A stretch of DNA of 64,000 bases from Pukyongia salina (GTDB lineage Bacteria > Bacteroidota > Bacteroidia > Flavobacteriales > Flavobacteriaceae), in contig NZ_CP027062.1 in the NCBI RefSeq assembly GCF_002966125.1, positions 2,480,001 to 2,544,000 of the forward strand, written 5' to 3'. Numbering within the stretch: position 1 is the first letter of the stretch; each line of letters begins with the position of its first letter. Positions 28,933 through 36,602 of the stretch are shown one piece after another. Position numbers and translations under genes: made by a program. The notes under the pieces are model-generated. The model searched no databases, was not told the origin of the DNA, and worked only from the letters and a program-made list of their open reading frames with translations.

Positions 28933-30150
28933 TTATTGTCTTCTGTTAGCCAGTAGCGGAGGAGGCTCTCCGGTAAAGGGATTCCAGCGGCTAATACTTT
29001 TGGCGCCCATGCCTGCCGCTTTTATCACGGCCCTGTCGCCGTAGCGTTCGCGCATTCGGTCCATTGCCTGGTACAGATTGATGATCTTTTCATTGTCTTC
29101 GAACAGGTCGATCTGCTGGCCGCCTTCTACCAGGTGGCTAAACCGAACCCCTACCAGGCGTACTAATAACCTTCGCTGGTACAGGTTTTTGTATAGTTCC
29201 ATAACTACAGGAAGTATCTTGTGGTCTGCCGAACTGTAGGGAATTCGCTTTTGCTGAGTATATGTCTGGAAGTCGGAGTAGCGGATCTTGAAGGTCACGC
29301 AGGCAGTGAGTTTGTTGCCACGGCGTAGCTGGTAGATCAGGTTTTCGGCCATGGCAACGATAATACTTTCCAGTTTTTTTACATCGGTGGTATCGCGATC
29401 GAAGGTACGTTCGGTGGAAATAGATTTGCGTTCACTGTATTGTACCACCGGGCTATTATCAATACCGTTGGCTTTTTTCCATATCACCCGGCCGTTCTTC
29501 CCAAATACTTTCGACATCATTTCTACGGGCATTTCCTGTATGGTTTGGATACGTTTAATACCCAGGTCGCAGAGTTGACGGTACGTTACCTTACCAACCA
29601 TGGGGATCTTACTCACCGAAAGCGGGGAGAGGAATGGCTTTTCATGTCCCTGAACTATATGCAGTTGGTTGTTGGGTTTGGCTTCCCCGGTTGCGATCTT
29701 GGAAACCGTTTTATTGATCGAAAGGCCAAAAGAGATGGGGAGTCCGGTTTCTTTGATGATGCGTTTCCTGATCTCGGAAGCCAGTTTATGGCAGCCGAAG
29801 AATTTATCCATCCCGCTGAGATCGATATAAAATTCGTCTACGGAAGTCTTTTCGTAGATAGGGACACTCTCTTTGATCACATCGGTCACGGCATTGGAGA
29901 ACTTACTGTAAATACCCGAATTCCCCCTTAGTATGATAGCTTCGGGGCAGAGCTGTTTTGCCAGGCGCATAGGCATGGCAGAGTGGATCCCGAACGCGCG
30001 TGCTTCGTAGCTACAGGAGGCTACTACCCCGCGATCGCTGGTTCCGCCAATAAGTACGGGTTTCCCTTCCAGCCGGCTGTCGAGTAAGCGCTCACAGGAT
30101 ACGAAGAAAGTGTCGAGGTCCATATGGACTATGTTGCGGGTGTTGATCAT
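28933..30150 (-). CDS. dinB: DNA polymerase IV, Y family
   Basis: A 405-residue translesion polymerase. The catalytic carboxylates are in HMDLDTFFVSCE and SVDEFYIDL, the fingers/palm motif SYEARAFGIHSAMP is present and the little-finger domain fills the C-terminal 130 residues (ERKSISTERTF). It copies past damaged bases with low fidelity. A DnaE-type polymerase gene lies upstream on the same strand, which matches SOS-mutagenesis gene pairs, but here a GIY-YIG gene and a group of palindromic repeats separate the two. Confidence 0.95.
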   Translation of the reverse strand: MINTRNIVHMDLDTFFVSCERLLDSRLEGKPVLIGGTSDRGVVASCSYEARAFGIHSAMPMRLAKQLCPEAIILRGNSGIYSKFSNAVTDVIKESVPIYEKTSVDEFYIDLSGMDKFFGCHKLASEIRKRIIKETGLPISFGLSINKTVSKIATGEAKPNNQLHIVQGHEKPFLSPLSVSKIPMVGKVTYRQLCDLGIKRIQTIQEMPVEMMSKVFGKNGRVIWKKANGIDNSPVVQYSERKSISTERTFDRDTTDVKKLESIIVAMAENLIYQLRRGNKLTACVTFKIRYSDFQTYTQQKRIPYSSADHKILPVVMELYKNLYQRRLLVRLVGVRFSHLVEGGQQIDLFEDNEKIINLYQAMDRMRERYGDRAVIKAAGMGAKSISRWNPFTGEPPPLLANRRQ

Positions 30151-30164
30151 TCTTGTTTTTTCAT

Positions 30165-30300
30165 CTCAGTTCGAGTGTTCTTAGTAGCGAAGCGAATAAG
30201 AATGTATCCAGAAATGGCCGAGTTCTCGATACGATTTTCCTTCGGAAAATCACTCAGTTCTCGATACAATCCGCCTTTGGCGGATCACTCGAACTGACGA
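30165..30300. repeat. Cluster of palindromic repeats between dinB and the GIY-YIG gene
   Basis: Three copies of one element: an inverted copy (30165-30213), a shorter copy (30222-30254) and a full copy (30257-30298, continuing a few bases). Each has the outer arms GTTCTCGATAC and CACTCGAACTGAC around a central hairpin whose sequence differs but stays paired: GATTTTCCttcGGAAAATC in one, ATCCGCCtttGGCGGAT in another. A further half-copy (TTCTCGATATC) lies at 30305. No gene is seen in 30151-30347. Confidence 0.85.
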
Positions 30301-30347
30301 GGGTTTCTCGATATCTTAACTTAGCTAAGCTTTGATAAGTTGGTTAA

Positions 30348-30635
30348 TTAGAATCTTTTTTTCGCGAGATTAGGAAGTTTATCATACTGGCCATTTATCA
30401 AAGCGGTTTTTTTGGCTTGCGACCAGTTATTAATTTGTTTCTCAATATCAATTGCCGAGGAGGGGTTTGTAAATTCTGAATAGAATACAAGCTTTAATGG
30501 CCTTCTGGCATAAGTATAATTATCCGGGCATCTCCCTAATGTGTGTTCTCCAAGACGCTTAAGCAGGTCGTTGGTATAGCCGGTATAGAAAGTCCCATCG
30601 GAACATTTCAATATGTAAACAAAATAAACTTTCAT
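30348..30635 (-). CDS. GIY-YIG nuclease-domain protein (UPF0213-like)
   Basis: A 95-residue single-domain protein from the ATG at 30635; a longer frame from TTG at 30662 runs into the flanking repeat and is rejected. It shows the GIY-YIG core: VYILKC and FYTGYT strands, Arg in LLKRLGEHT, and the metal-binding Glu in AIDIEKQINNWS. Stand-alone members are predicted structure-specific or repair nucleases with unknown substrates. Identical 42 bp palindromic repeats flank the gene (30257-30298 and 30650-30691), suggesting that gene and repeats move or are maintained together. Confidence 0.85.
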   Translation of the reverse strand: MKVYFVYILKCSDGTFYTGYTNDLLKRLGEHTLGRCPDNYTYARRPLKLVFYSEFTNPSSAIDIEKQINNWSQAKKTALINGQYDKLPNLAKKRF

Positions 30636-30649
30636 CACTTTTTTATTCG

Positions 30650-30691
30650 GTTCTCGATACAATCCGCCTTTGGCGGATCACTCGAACTGAC
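30650..30691 (+). repeat. Palindromic repeat, identical to 30257-30298
   Basis: A 42-base element with arms GTTCTCGATAC / CACTCGAACTGAC around the ATCCGCCtttGGCGGAT hairpin. It is identical in sequence and orientation to the copy on the other side of the GIY-YIG gene and lies just after the dnaE stop codon. Confidence 0.9.
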
Positions 30692-30706
30692 AATTAAGCT
30701 AGACTC

Positions 30707-33703
30707 TTACGCCTTATTCTTATACCGTTTCGAGTGCACCCTTACCCGGGTGTCGTTATCTGCATAGCGCGGGTCCTCGATAATGGGGTAGCGTACCATC
30801 TTGGTTACCTCGATTGTGATACAGTCGAATTCTTCCATCACTTTTCCTGTGATCCCATAGATGCCTTTTCCGCGAAAGCGGTATTGTGCTGCGACCGGAG
30901 GAAAATGCACGGTGTCTATAAAATCACCGTCTCTGTCGAGGAAGGTTCCGAAGTGCATCCGTTTCCCGTTCGAGGTAGCAGTATTCTTCACCGTTACCAG
31001 ATAGCCCTCGATGGTAATGATCTTTCCCACGTAGTCCGGGAGGTGTTTTGCTCGCATCTTACTCCGGGATGGAGCCAGTAGCAGTTTGAACGGATCGGAC
31101 AGGGGAAACCCTATAAGTTCCATCTCATCAAAAGCTTCTTCCAGTTGTGTACTGGGGAGTTCGGGGGTTTTAAAACTAATCTTTTCTGTCTTGAAAAGAG
31201 TTTGAATGTTCTCGTCGAATGTTGTCTTGTTAATTTTCATATGTGCTTCCCATAAAAGTTCACGTTTGTTTCTTTTTGTAAACCGAAAGGCATCGATCTT
31301 TATTAAAATTGAGATCTGTTCCATAGAGATCGGGATCCTATCCAGAAAATCGTCCAGGCTCATGAAATAACCTTCTTTCGATCTTTTCTCGAGGATCTTT
31401 TTTATCACTCTGCTTTCCAATTGATGGAGGAACATAAATCCCAGGTAGATGTCCTTTCCCTGGATCACCGTTTCCGCCCGACTGTAATTCACACAGGGTG
31501 CCAGGATCCTGGCGCCGTGCATACGGGCTTCGTGTACGTATAGTTCGGGTCTGTAAAATCCACCACCATTATTTACGGTGGCGACCATATATTCTAGGGG
31601 GTAATAGGCTTTTAAGAACAGGCTCTGGTAACTCTCCACCGCATAGGAGGCCGAGTGCCCCTTGGCAAAGGCATAGCCTGCAAAACTCTCTATCTGTCGC
31701 CAGATCTCGCTGGTGAGATCGTCTGGTTTTCCGGAAGCCTTACAATTATCGAAAAAGCGGTCTTTCACTTTAAGGAACTCTTCCCGGGAGCGAAACTTCC
31801 CGGACATTCCCCTGCGAAGCATATCGGCTTCTCCCAGGGTGAGCCCTCCAAAATAGTGCGCTACCTTGATCACATCCTCCTGGTAAACCATCACTCCGTA
31901 GGTTTCGGGCATGATATCCATCATTACCGGGTGGGCTTCTTTTCGTCTTTCGGGAAAACGATACCGAAGGATGTATTCCCGCATCATTCCCGACTGGGAA
32001 ACCCCCGGCCGAATTACCGAACTGGCTGCCACCAACCCCAGGTAGTTGTCTACCTGGAGTTTTTTAAGTAGCATCCTCATGGCTGGTGACTCCACGTAAA
32101 AACAGCCAATAGCTTTTGCATTGCTAAGCATATACTTAATGCGTTCGTCTTCCTTAAATCTTTTAATGTCGTGTATATCGATAGGCGGGAGGGTGGGTTG
32201 GTTATATTTCACGATCTCTACCGTATCCTTTATTTTTGCGAGGCCTCGCTGACTTAAAATATCGAACTTATACAGGCCTATATCTTCGGCGACCACCATA
32301 TCGAACTGGGTGGTTGGGAATCCCTTTGGGGGCATGAAGGTGGCGGTATAATAGTGGATGGGCTTTTCGGAAATAAGAATACCACCTGCATGTATCCCCA
32401 GGTAATTTGGGAACCCCTGTATGCGTTTGCTGTACATCACCACCAGTTGCGAAAGTTTATCCAGCCTGCGGAAATCGTATTCGCCTTTAGAGAGCTTGTC
32501 CAGTTCTTCCTTCGGAAGTCCGAAAACCTTTCCTAATTCGCGGATGGAAGCTTTGTGTTTAAAGGTGTTGTAAACTGTTAGCAGGGCAGTATTCTTGAAC
32601 CTTCTGAACATGAACTCGGTAATATCATCCCGGTCTGCCCAGGAGAAATCGATATCGAAATCGGGCGGATTCTTACGATAGAGATTGATGAATCGCTCGA
32701 AATACAGATCGAGCTCTATCGGGTCTACATCAGTGATGCGCAGCAGGTAGGCAACAATGCTGTTGGCACCACTACCGCGACCTACGTAGAAATAACCTTT
32801 GCTACGGGCATATTTCAATATCTTCCAGTTGATGAGGAAATAGGATACAAAGCCTTTCTCTTTGATGATATCCAGCTCTTTTTTTATGCGGTCCAGGATT
32901 GCATCGGTAGGGGTTTCGTAACGATAAGGCAGGCCTTCGTAGGTGAGTTTTTTCAGCAGCTTGTAATCGAGGGCCTCGTTGTTGGTATACGAATTCTGAT
33001 TGTTGGGGGTCTCTTTTGTGAAATCGAATTCGATACGGCAGGACTCAAGCAGGTTCTCTGTGTTTTGTATCAGCTCGGGGAATTCGGCAAAGGCCTCCTT
33101 CAGGCTTTCTTCAGAGCAGAGCTGGTCGTATTCGTTGCCTTGCTCCGAAAGAGGTAGCTTACTAAGCAGGGTGTTATTATCGATGGCTCTTAGCAACCGG
33201 TGAGTATTAAAACCCTTTTTGCTGTTGTAGGTAACAGTTTGTAATACCAACAGCTTCTCCGGCCGCTTTTTCAAGGATGAGAATTTGAGTCGGTTAAGAT
33301 CCTCCTTCCGAACCCCTATATATTCATGTTCTAATAGCTTATCTCCTTTATAGCTTCCGAAGGGATAGATCACATAGGTATGTGGTAATACTTCGGCGCG
33401 ATCGGGAATAATTTCATCATTGTGAAGGAAACCCGACAGGTACCGATTGATATTGAGAAAACCTTCATTATTTCTTGCCAGCATAATGAACTGTTGCCGG
33501 GCACTGTTCCGGAAATCTACACCTACCACCGGACGAATCCCGAATTCAGGTGCCACGCGCACGATGTCCAGGCAGGCTGAAGTGGTATTGATATCGGTCA
33601 CAGCCAGGGTTTTAATACCGTGATCCTGCGCCAGTTGGAGCAGTTCCTTGATGGCTAAAGTGCCATATCGAAGACTATAATATGTATGTGTATTTATAAA
33701 CAT
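30707..33703 (-). CDS. dnaE: DNA polymerase III alpha subunit, short error-prone type
   Basis: A 998-residue C-family polymerase, much shorter than the roughly 1450-residue replicative DnaE of Bacteroidota. In order: a PHP domain (NTHTYYSLRYG), the palm with catalytic Asp residues in PDFDIDFSWADRDD, fingers, tandem HhH and a C-terminal OB domain (HFGTFLDRDGDFIDTVHFP, by key residues). The size and the nearby dinB fit a damage-induced mutagenesis polymerase (DnaE2/ImuC-like). Two palindromes at 33705-33737 touch the start codon and suggest tight repression. No ImuB or LexA-like gene is present in the window. Confidence 0.9.
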   Translation of the reverse strand: MFINTHTYYSLRYGTLAIKELLQLAQDHGIKTLAVTDINTTSACLDIVRVAPEFGIRPVVGVDFRNSARQQFIMLARNNEGFLNINRYLSGFLHNDEIIPDRAEVLPHTYVIYPFGSYKGDKLLEHEYIGVRKEDLNRLKFSSLKKRPEKLLVLQTVTYNSKKGFNTHRLLRAIDNNTLLSKLPLSEQGNEYDQLCSEESLKEAFAEFPELIQNTENLLESCRIEFDFTKETPNNQNSYTNNEALDYKLLKKLTYEGLPYRYETPTDAILDRIKKELDIIKEKGFVSYFLINWKILKYARSKGYFYVGRGSGANSIVAYLLRITDVDPIELDLYFERFINLYRKNPPDFDIDFSWADRDDITEFMFRRFKNTALLTVYNTFKHKASIRELGKVFGLPKEELDKLSKGEYDFRRLDKLSQLVVMYSKRIQGFPNYLGIHAGGILISEKPIHYYTATFMPPKGFPTTQFDMVVAEDIGLYKFDILSQRGLAKIKDTVEIVKYNQPTLPPIDIHDIKRFKEDERIKYMLSNAKAIGCFYVESPAMRMLLKKLQVDNYLGLVAASSVIRPGVSQSGMMREYILRYRFPERRKEAHPVMMDIMPETYGVMVYQEDVIKVAHYFGGLTLGEADMLRRGMSGKFRSREEFLKVKDRFFDNCKASGKPDDLTSEIWRQIESFAGYAFAKGHSASYAVESYQSLFLKAYYPLEYMVATVNNGGGFYRPELYVHEARMHGARILAPCVNYSRAETVIQGKDIYLGFMFLHQLESRVIKKILEKRSKEGYFMSLDDFLDRIPISMEQISILIKIDAFRFTKRNKRELLWEAHMKINKTTFDENIQTLFKTEKISFKTPELPSTQLEEAFDEMELIGFPLSDPFKLLLAPSRSKMRAKHLPDYVGKIITIEGYLVTVKNTATSNGKRMHFGTFLDRDGDFIDTVHFPPVAAQYRFRGKGIYGITGKVMEEFDCITIEVTKMVRYPIIEDPRYADNDTRVRVHSKRYKNKA

Positions 33704-33704
33704 C

Positions 33705-33737
33705 TTGGAATAATTCCAAATATATGGAAATATTCCA
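33705..33737 (-). promoter_or_regulatory. Twin palindromic operator over the dnaE promoter/start
   Basis: TTGGAATAATTCCAA (33705-33719) is a perfect 15-base palindrome one base from the ATG. TGGAAATATTCCA (33725-33737) repeats the same TGGAA/TTCCA arms, with centres 19 bases apart, about two helical turns. On the minus strand TATATTTG (complement of 33717-33724), an exact TAnnTTTG -7 box, lies between and across the two. A bound repressor would cover the promoter and transcription start. A LexA-like SOS operator is inferred. Confidence 0.65.
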
Positions 33738-33795
33738 AAAGTTGTATGGGTTGTTAATAATTTTTTTAGTTAGTAGTTAGATGATAGAAATAACT

Positions 33796-33890
33796 AATAA
33801 CAAGCACCAAATCTCAAATAAATTCCAATAACCAAAGGTTTGAATATTGATCATTATTTGTTATTTGAAAATTGTGATTTGTGATTTGAG
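33796..33890. repeat. AT-rich inverted-repeat element, copy 1
   Basis: Begins AATAACAAGCACCAAATC and ends in the imperfect inverse TTATTTG...GTGATTTGTGATTTGAG. It has one internal CAAATAAATTCCAA unit. At least five copies occur in the window (also 34241, 36191, 40716, 49246). Confidence 0.8.
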
Positions 33891-33925
33891 AATGATGAGT
33901 GGTGAGTGGTTAATAGAACGATAGC

Positions 33926-34170
33926 AACTATCATCTTTGTTCTTTTCCTTTTTTTGCCCCTCCAAATCGTAGATTCACGAACACCAAAAAGTTTAATATT
34001 AGAGACGTGAGTAAAAAAAGGAGTAAAAAGGAGGCCTCTTCTAAGGTATTTTCAAAACGGCTTTCGCGTTTTGAAACCGGTTCCAAAACTCCGCGTCGCT
34101 TCGCTCCTGAATCTCGGAGCTTTTGTTCACCTATACTAACGAAGAGGAGTTTTCCGGCTATGCCGGAACT
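33926..34170 (-). repeat. Hairpin repeat element, copy A
   Basis: Contains a 9 bp hairpin TTCAAAACG/CGTTTTGAA (34051-34075), a 32-base conserved core (34085-34116), a second stem CTTTTGTT/AACGAAGAG with one bulged G (34120-34146) and a third, TTCCGGC/GCCGGAA (34152-34168). Compared with copy B it has about 50 extra bases at 33964-34012. Confidence 0.8.
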
Positions 34171-34240
34171 AAATTTCATATCGTGAGAAGTGAATAGAAG
34201 CCTATTTTATACAAGAGGAACTTGTGACAAAAATTGAATA

Positions 34241-34344
34241 ATCAAATAACAAGCACCAAATCTCAAATAAATTCCAATATCCAAAGGTTTGAAAATTGAA
34301 TATTGAATCATTATTTGTTATTTGAAAATTGTGATTTGTGATTT
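34241..34344. repeat. AT-rich inverted-repeat element, copy 2
   Basis: ATCAAATAACAAGCACC start, one CAAATAAATTCC unit, and TTATTTGTTATTTG...GTGATTTGTG end. It lies directly downstream of the sulfatase gene. Confidence 0.8.
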
Positions 34345-34365
34345 ATGAGTAGTGAGTAGAAAAAC

Positions 34366-35856
34366 TTATTGAATTTCCTCAAAAACAACTTCTCCTTGTT
34401 GATCCAATACTTTATAAACCCCGAAAGGGGCTCCTTCATAGATCTCGAGGTAGCTGCCATCGTTTTGAAGTTGCTCCAGGTATTTTGAGTCTTCACTCAA
34501 GTAGCTAAATAGTATCCGGAATAGGTTTACGCTTGAACGGAATTTGGAGTCGTATTCCGGGGCTTGCCCATTAGGCCACCTGATCGCCAACACAGCACTG
34601 AACACCGAATTAAGCAGTACCTTATCATTAGAACGTGTTCTACTCTGGAAACCGTACTCATAACCAACATAGCCACCGTGATCGGCAGCAATAACGATAA
34701 GCGCTTCCGGGTCCTGGGCAGTGATTAGCCCCACCACTTCTTTTAGCCATTCATTGGCTTCCTCCAGTCTTTCCAAGTACAACTCCCGCTCTTTTTCCAT
34801 GCCCAGGGAGGCCGCCTGCCTGAACTGTACATGCGCCGGTGCGATCTTCTCCACAAAAACAAATCGCTTACCCGAATTTTCATCATCTAGTATTTTCTCA
34901 AGATCTGCAGCTAGGTCCTTTTTTAGGTCGAAGCCTCTCGATAATAATGGGATCTCATCATAACCGATATTACAATGATCGAATGCCATTTTTGGTCGAT
35001 TGAGCACCAGGTAGGGCGTCTCCAGCAGCAAATGTGTGTTGTACCCATTGTTATTGAAAATGGAAACAACGGCATTATCTCCTGTGATCACCGATCGGTA
35101 TTTTGAAGGGGTTTTTCCGGTCTTCCGCGGATTGCTGAAATAATGATGTTTCATTGTTAGCAGCGAACTGTTGGAAGTTACCGTATTGGGGTAATTGCTT
35201 CGGAAGTGATCATAGGTCTTGAAATTTTTTTCTGAAAGGAATGACTCGAGATCGCTGTTATTGTAGTTGTACGGTGCTTCCGAAAGATTGCCGAAATTCA
35301 CGTAGCCGTCCGGTTGGATAAAGTATACATTTGGTTGTTTCTGAAATGTCACTTCTTCGATGGCATCGGGTTGCTCCATCCAGGCGGTATCGTAATTTAT
35401 ATAACGGGTTAAAAAGGGAACAAGAGTGAATAATACTGTGATCGCCAATATGAACTGCAGTACGATCACCTTTTTAAGGTGTTTATGCAATAAAGCCCCT
35501 AGCAAGCCCGCAACAAGCACAACCATGAGGAAGAATTCTTTTTTAGACCCCTCTGTAATGATCACGATAAGCCCGGCAAAGACGCAGAAATTCATCACCG
35601 AAAGGGCATATTTATGCAATTTGGGAAATAAACCGATCTTTTTTAGAGACCACAGTACAAGAGGAAATAGTAGTACAGGCAGCAGCACGAAAGTACCAAA
35701 ATGAAATGCAAACTGTTCCCAGGAATTAATAAGGTTGAAATTGGCGTCGTAGGTATTGAGTAGCGGATACAGGCCCGCGGCGATGCCTGCGAGTACAGGG
35801 TATTCCTTAGGGCCATTCACAAAAGTAAGTATGCTTTTCCTGAGGTTTGATAGCAT
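34366..35856 (-). CDS. Membrane sulfatase/alkaline-phosphatase-superfamily protein
   Basis: About 496 residues from the ATG at 35856 (MLSNLRKSIL). The frame continues upstream to 36156, but those 100 codons are translation of repeat DNA and are left out. The first 180 residues contain about five membrane helices. The remaining part is a periplasmic sulfatase-like domain with the metal-ligand motif IAADHGG and Ser/Thr-rich SNSSLLTMKHH near the position of the nucleophile. The layout resembles LtaS/EptA-type transferases or membrane sulfatases; the substrate cannot be told. It stands alone between repeat elements. Confidence 0.8.
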   Translation of the reverse strand: MLSNLRKSILTFVNGPKEYPVLAGIAAGLYPLLNTYDANFNLINSWEQFAFHFGTFVLLPVLLFPLVLWSLKKIGLFPKLHKYALSVMNFCVFAGLIVIITEGSKKEFFLMVVLVAGLLGALLHKHLKKVIVLQFILAITVLFTLVPFLTRYINYDTAWMEQPDAIEEVTFQKQPNVYFIQPDGYVNFGNLSEAPYNYNNSDLESFLSEKNFKTYDHFRSNYPNTVTSNSSLLTMKHHYFSNPRKTGKTPSKYRSVITGDNAVVSIFNNNGYNTHLLLETPYLVLNRPKMAFDHCNIGYDEIPLLSRGFDLKKDLAADLEKILDDENSGKRFVFVEKIAPAHVQFRQAASLGMEKERELYLERLEEANEWLKEVVGLITAQDPEALIVIAADHGGYVGYEYGFQSRTRSNDKVLLNSVFSAVLAIRWPNGQAPEYDSKFRSSVNLFRILFSYLSEDSKYLEQLQNDGSYLEIYEGAPFGVYKVLDQQGEVVFEEIQ

Positions 35857-35936
35857 GCCCGAAGATAGTAAAAAGTAGTTAGAAGTGAGTGGTGAATGGT
35901 GAATGGTGAGTAGTGAATAATTAACAGTAAGATAAT

Positions 35937-36131
35937 GACTATCATCTTTGTTCTTTTCCTTTTTTTGCCCCTCCAAAAAAAGGAGTAAAAAGGAGGCCTC
36001 TTCTAAGGTATTTTCAAAACGGCTTTCGCGTTTTGAAACCGGTTCCAAAACTCCGCGTCGCTTCGCTCCTGAATCTCGGAGCTTTTGTTCACCTATACTA
36101 ACGAAGAGAAGTTTTCCGGCTACGCCGGAAC
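35937..36131 (-). repeat. Hairpin repeat element, copy B
   Basis: Nearly identical to copy A from the TATCATCTTTGTTC end, through the first hairpin (TTCAAAACG arms near 36013-36037) and the core (36047-36078), to the TTCCGGC/GCCGGAA stem (36114-36130). It lacks the roughly 50-base insert of copy A. Its minus-strand reading frame fuses artificially to the sulfatase frame. Confidence 0.8.
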
Positions 36132-36190
36132 TAAATTTTATATAGTTAGGAGACAATGGTGAATGGTGAATGGTGAGAAGAATCTAAATA

Positions 36191-36360
36191 ATCAAATAAC
36201 AAGCACCAAATTTCAAATAAATTCCAAATGCCAAGTACCAAATTTCAAATAAATTCCAAATTCCAAGTATCAAATTTCAAATAAATGCCAATGACCAATG
36301 GGGTGAATATTTATCATTGATCCTTATTTGTTTTTTAAAAATTGTGATTTGTGAGTTGTG
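36191..36360. repeat. AT-rich inverted-repeat element, copy 3 (three internal units)
   Basis: Same ends as the other copies but with three consecutive units of the type CAAGTACCAAATTTCAAATA AATTCC, each about 32-33 bases. Copy number of this unit differs between elements (1, 1, 3, 2, 2). Confidence 0.8.
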
Positions 36361-36439
36361 AACTATAAATGATAATCCTGTAAAAAGTTAAAAATTTCTG
36401 TATTTACCTGCAATAGGGATTGAGCCAAATACCGTGTAT

Positions 36440-36520
36440 GGGCGAAAGCCCGGGCCCCATGTAGCAGAGCGAAGCACACTACAGGGGCATTGCCCAGACC
36501 ATCAAACTGACAGGGTGTCA
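36440..36520. repeat. GC-rich hairpin array upstream of dnaK
   Basis: Four hairpins in a row: GGGCgaaaGCCC (36440-36451), CCCCATGTAG/CTACAGGGG (36455-36487, one bulged A), GGGCattGCCC (36485-36495) and TGACAgggTGTCA (36508-36520). The array is conspicuous in AT-rich surroundings. It could be a repeat element or an RNA structure in the dnaK leader; no other copy exists in the window. Confidence 0.6.
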
Positions 36521-36602
36521 TATTCCGGGCGATGGCACAATGATTGTCATAGTGTTATCGATTTAAAACCTGAAATAACATTATAATTTATACAATAACG
36601 CT

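Larger units (their letters stand above)
33704..34365. other. Gene-free repeat region between dnaE and the sulfatase gene
   Basis: Apart from the operator, this 660-base gap holds two AT-rich inverted-repeat elements (33796-33890 and 34241-34344) and one hairpin element (33926-34170). An 82-codon frame on the minus strand at 33931-34179 is just the translation of the hairpin element and is not considered a gene. Confidence 0.75.
35857..36602. other. Gene-free repeat region between the sulfatase gene and dnaK
   Basis: This 746-base gap holds short GTGAATGGTGA-type direct repeats (35885-35920), hairpin element copy B, an AT-rich element with three internal units (36191-36360) and a GC-rich hairpin array (36440-36520) before dnaK. 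No CIRCE-type element (TTAGCACTC/GAGTGCTAA) was seen, so heat-shock control by HrcA at this place is not supported. Confidence 0.7.

Noticed and set aside
33931-34179. An 82-codon open frame on the minus strand
   Set aside because: It is the translation of hairpin element A; its similarity to other frames is due to the shared repeat, not to a protein family.
35857-36156. A 100-codon N-terminal extension of the membrane sulfatase frame
   Set aside because: These codons translate hairpin element B and simple repeats, and the same amino-acid string appears in element A without a sulfatase. The ATG at 35856 directly precedes the first membrane helix.
36540-36602. CIRCE/HrcA operator upstream of dnaK
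   Set aside because: No TTAGCACTC-N9-GAGTGCTAA or close variant is present.
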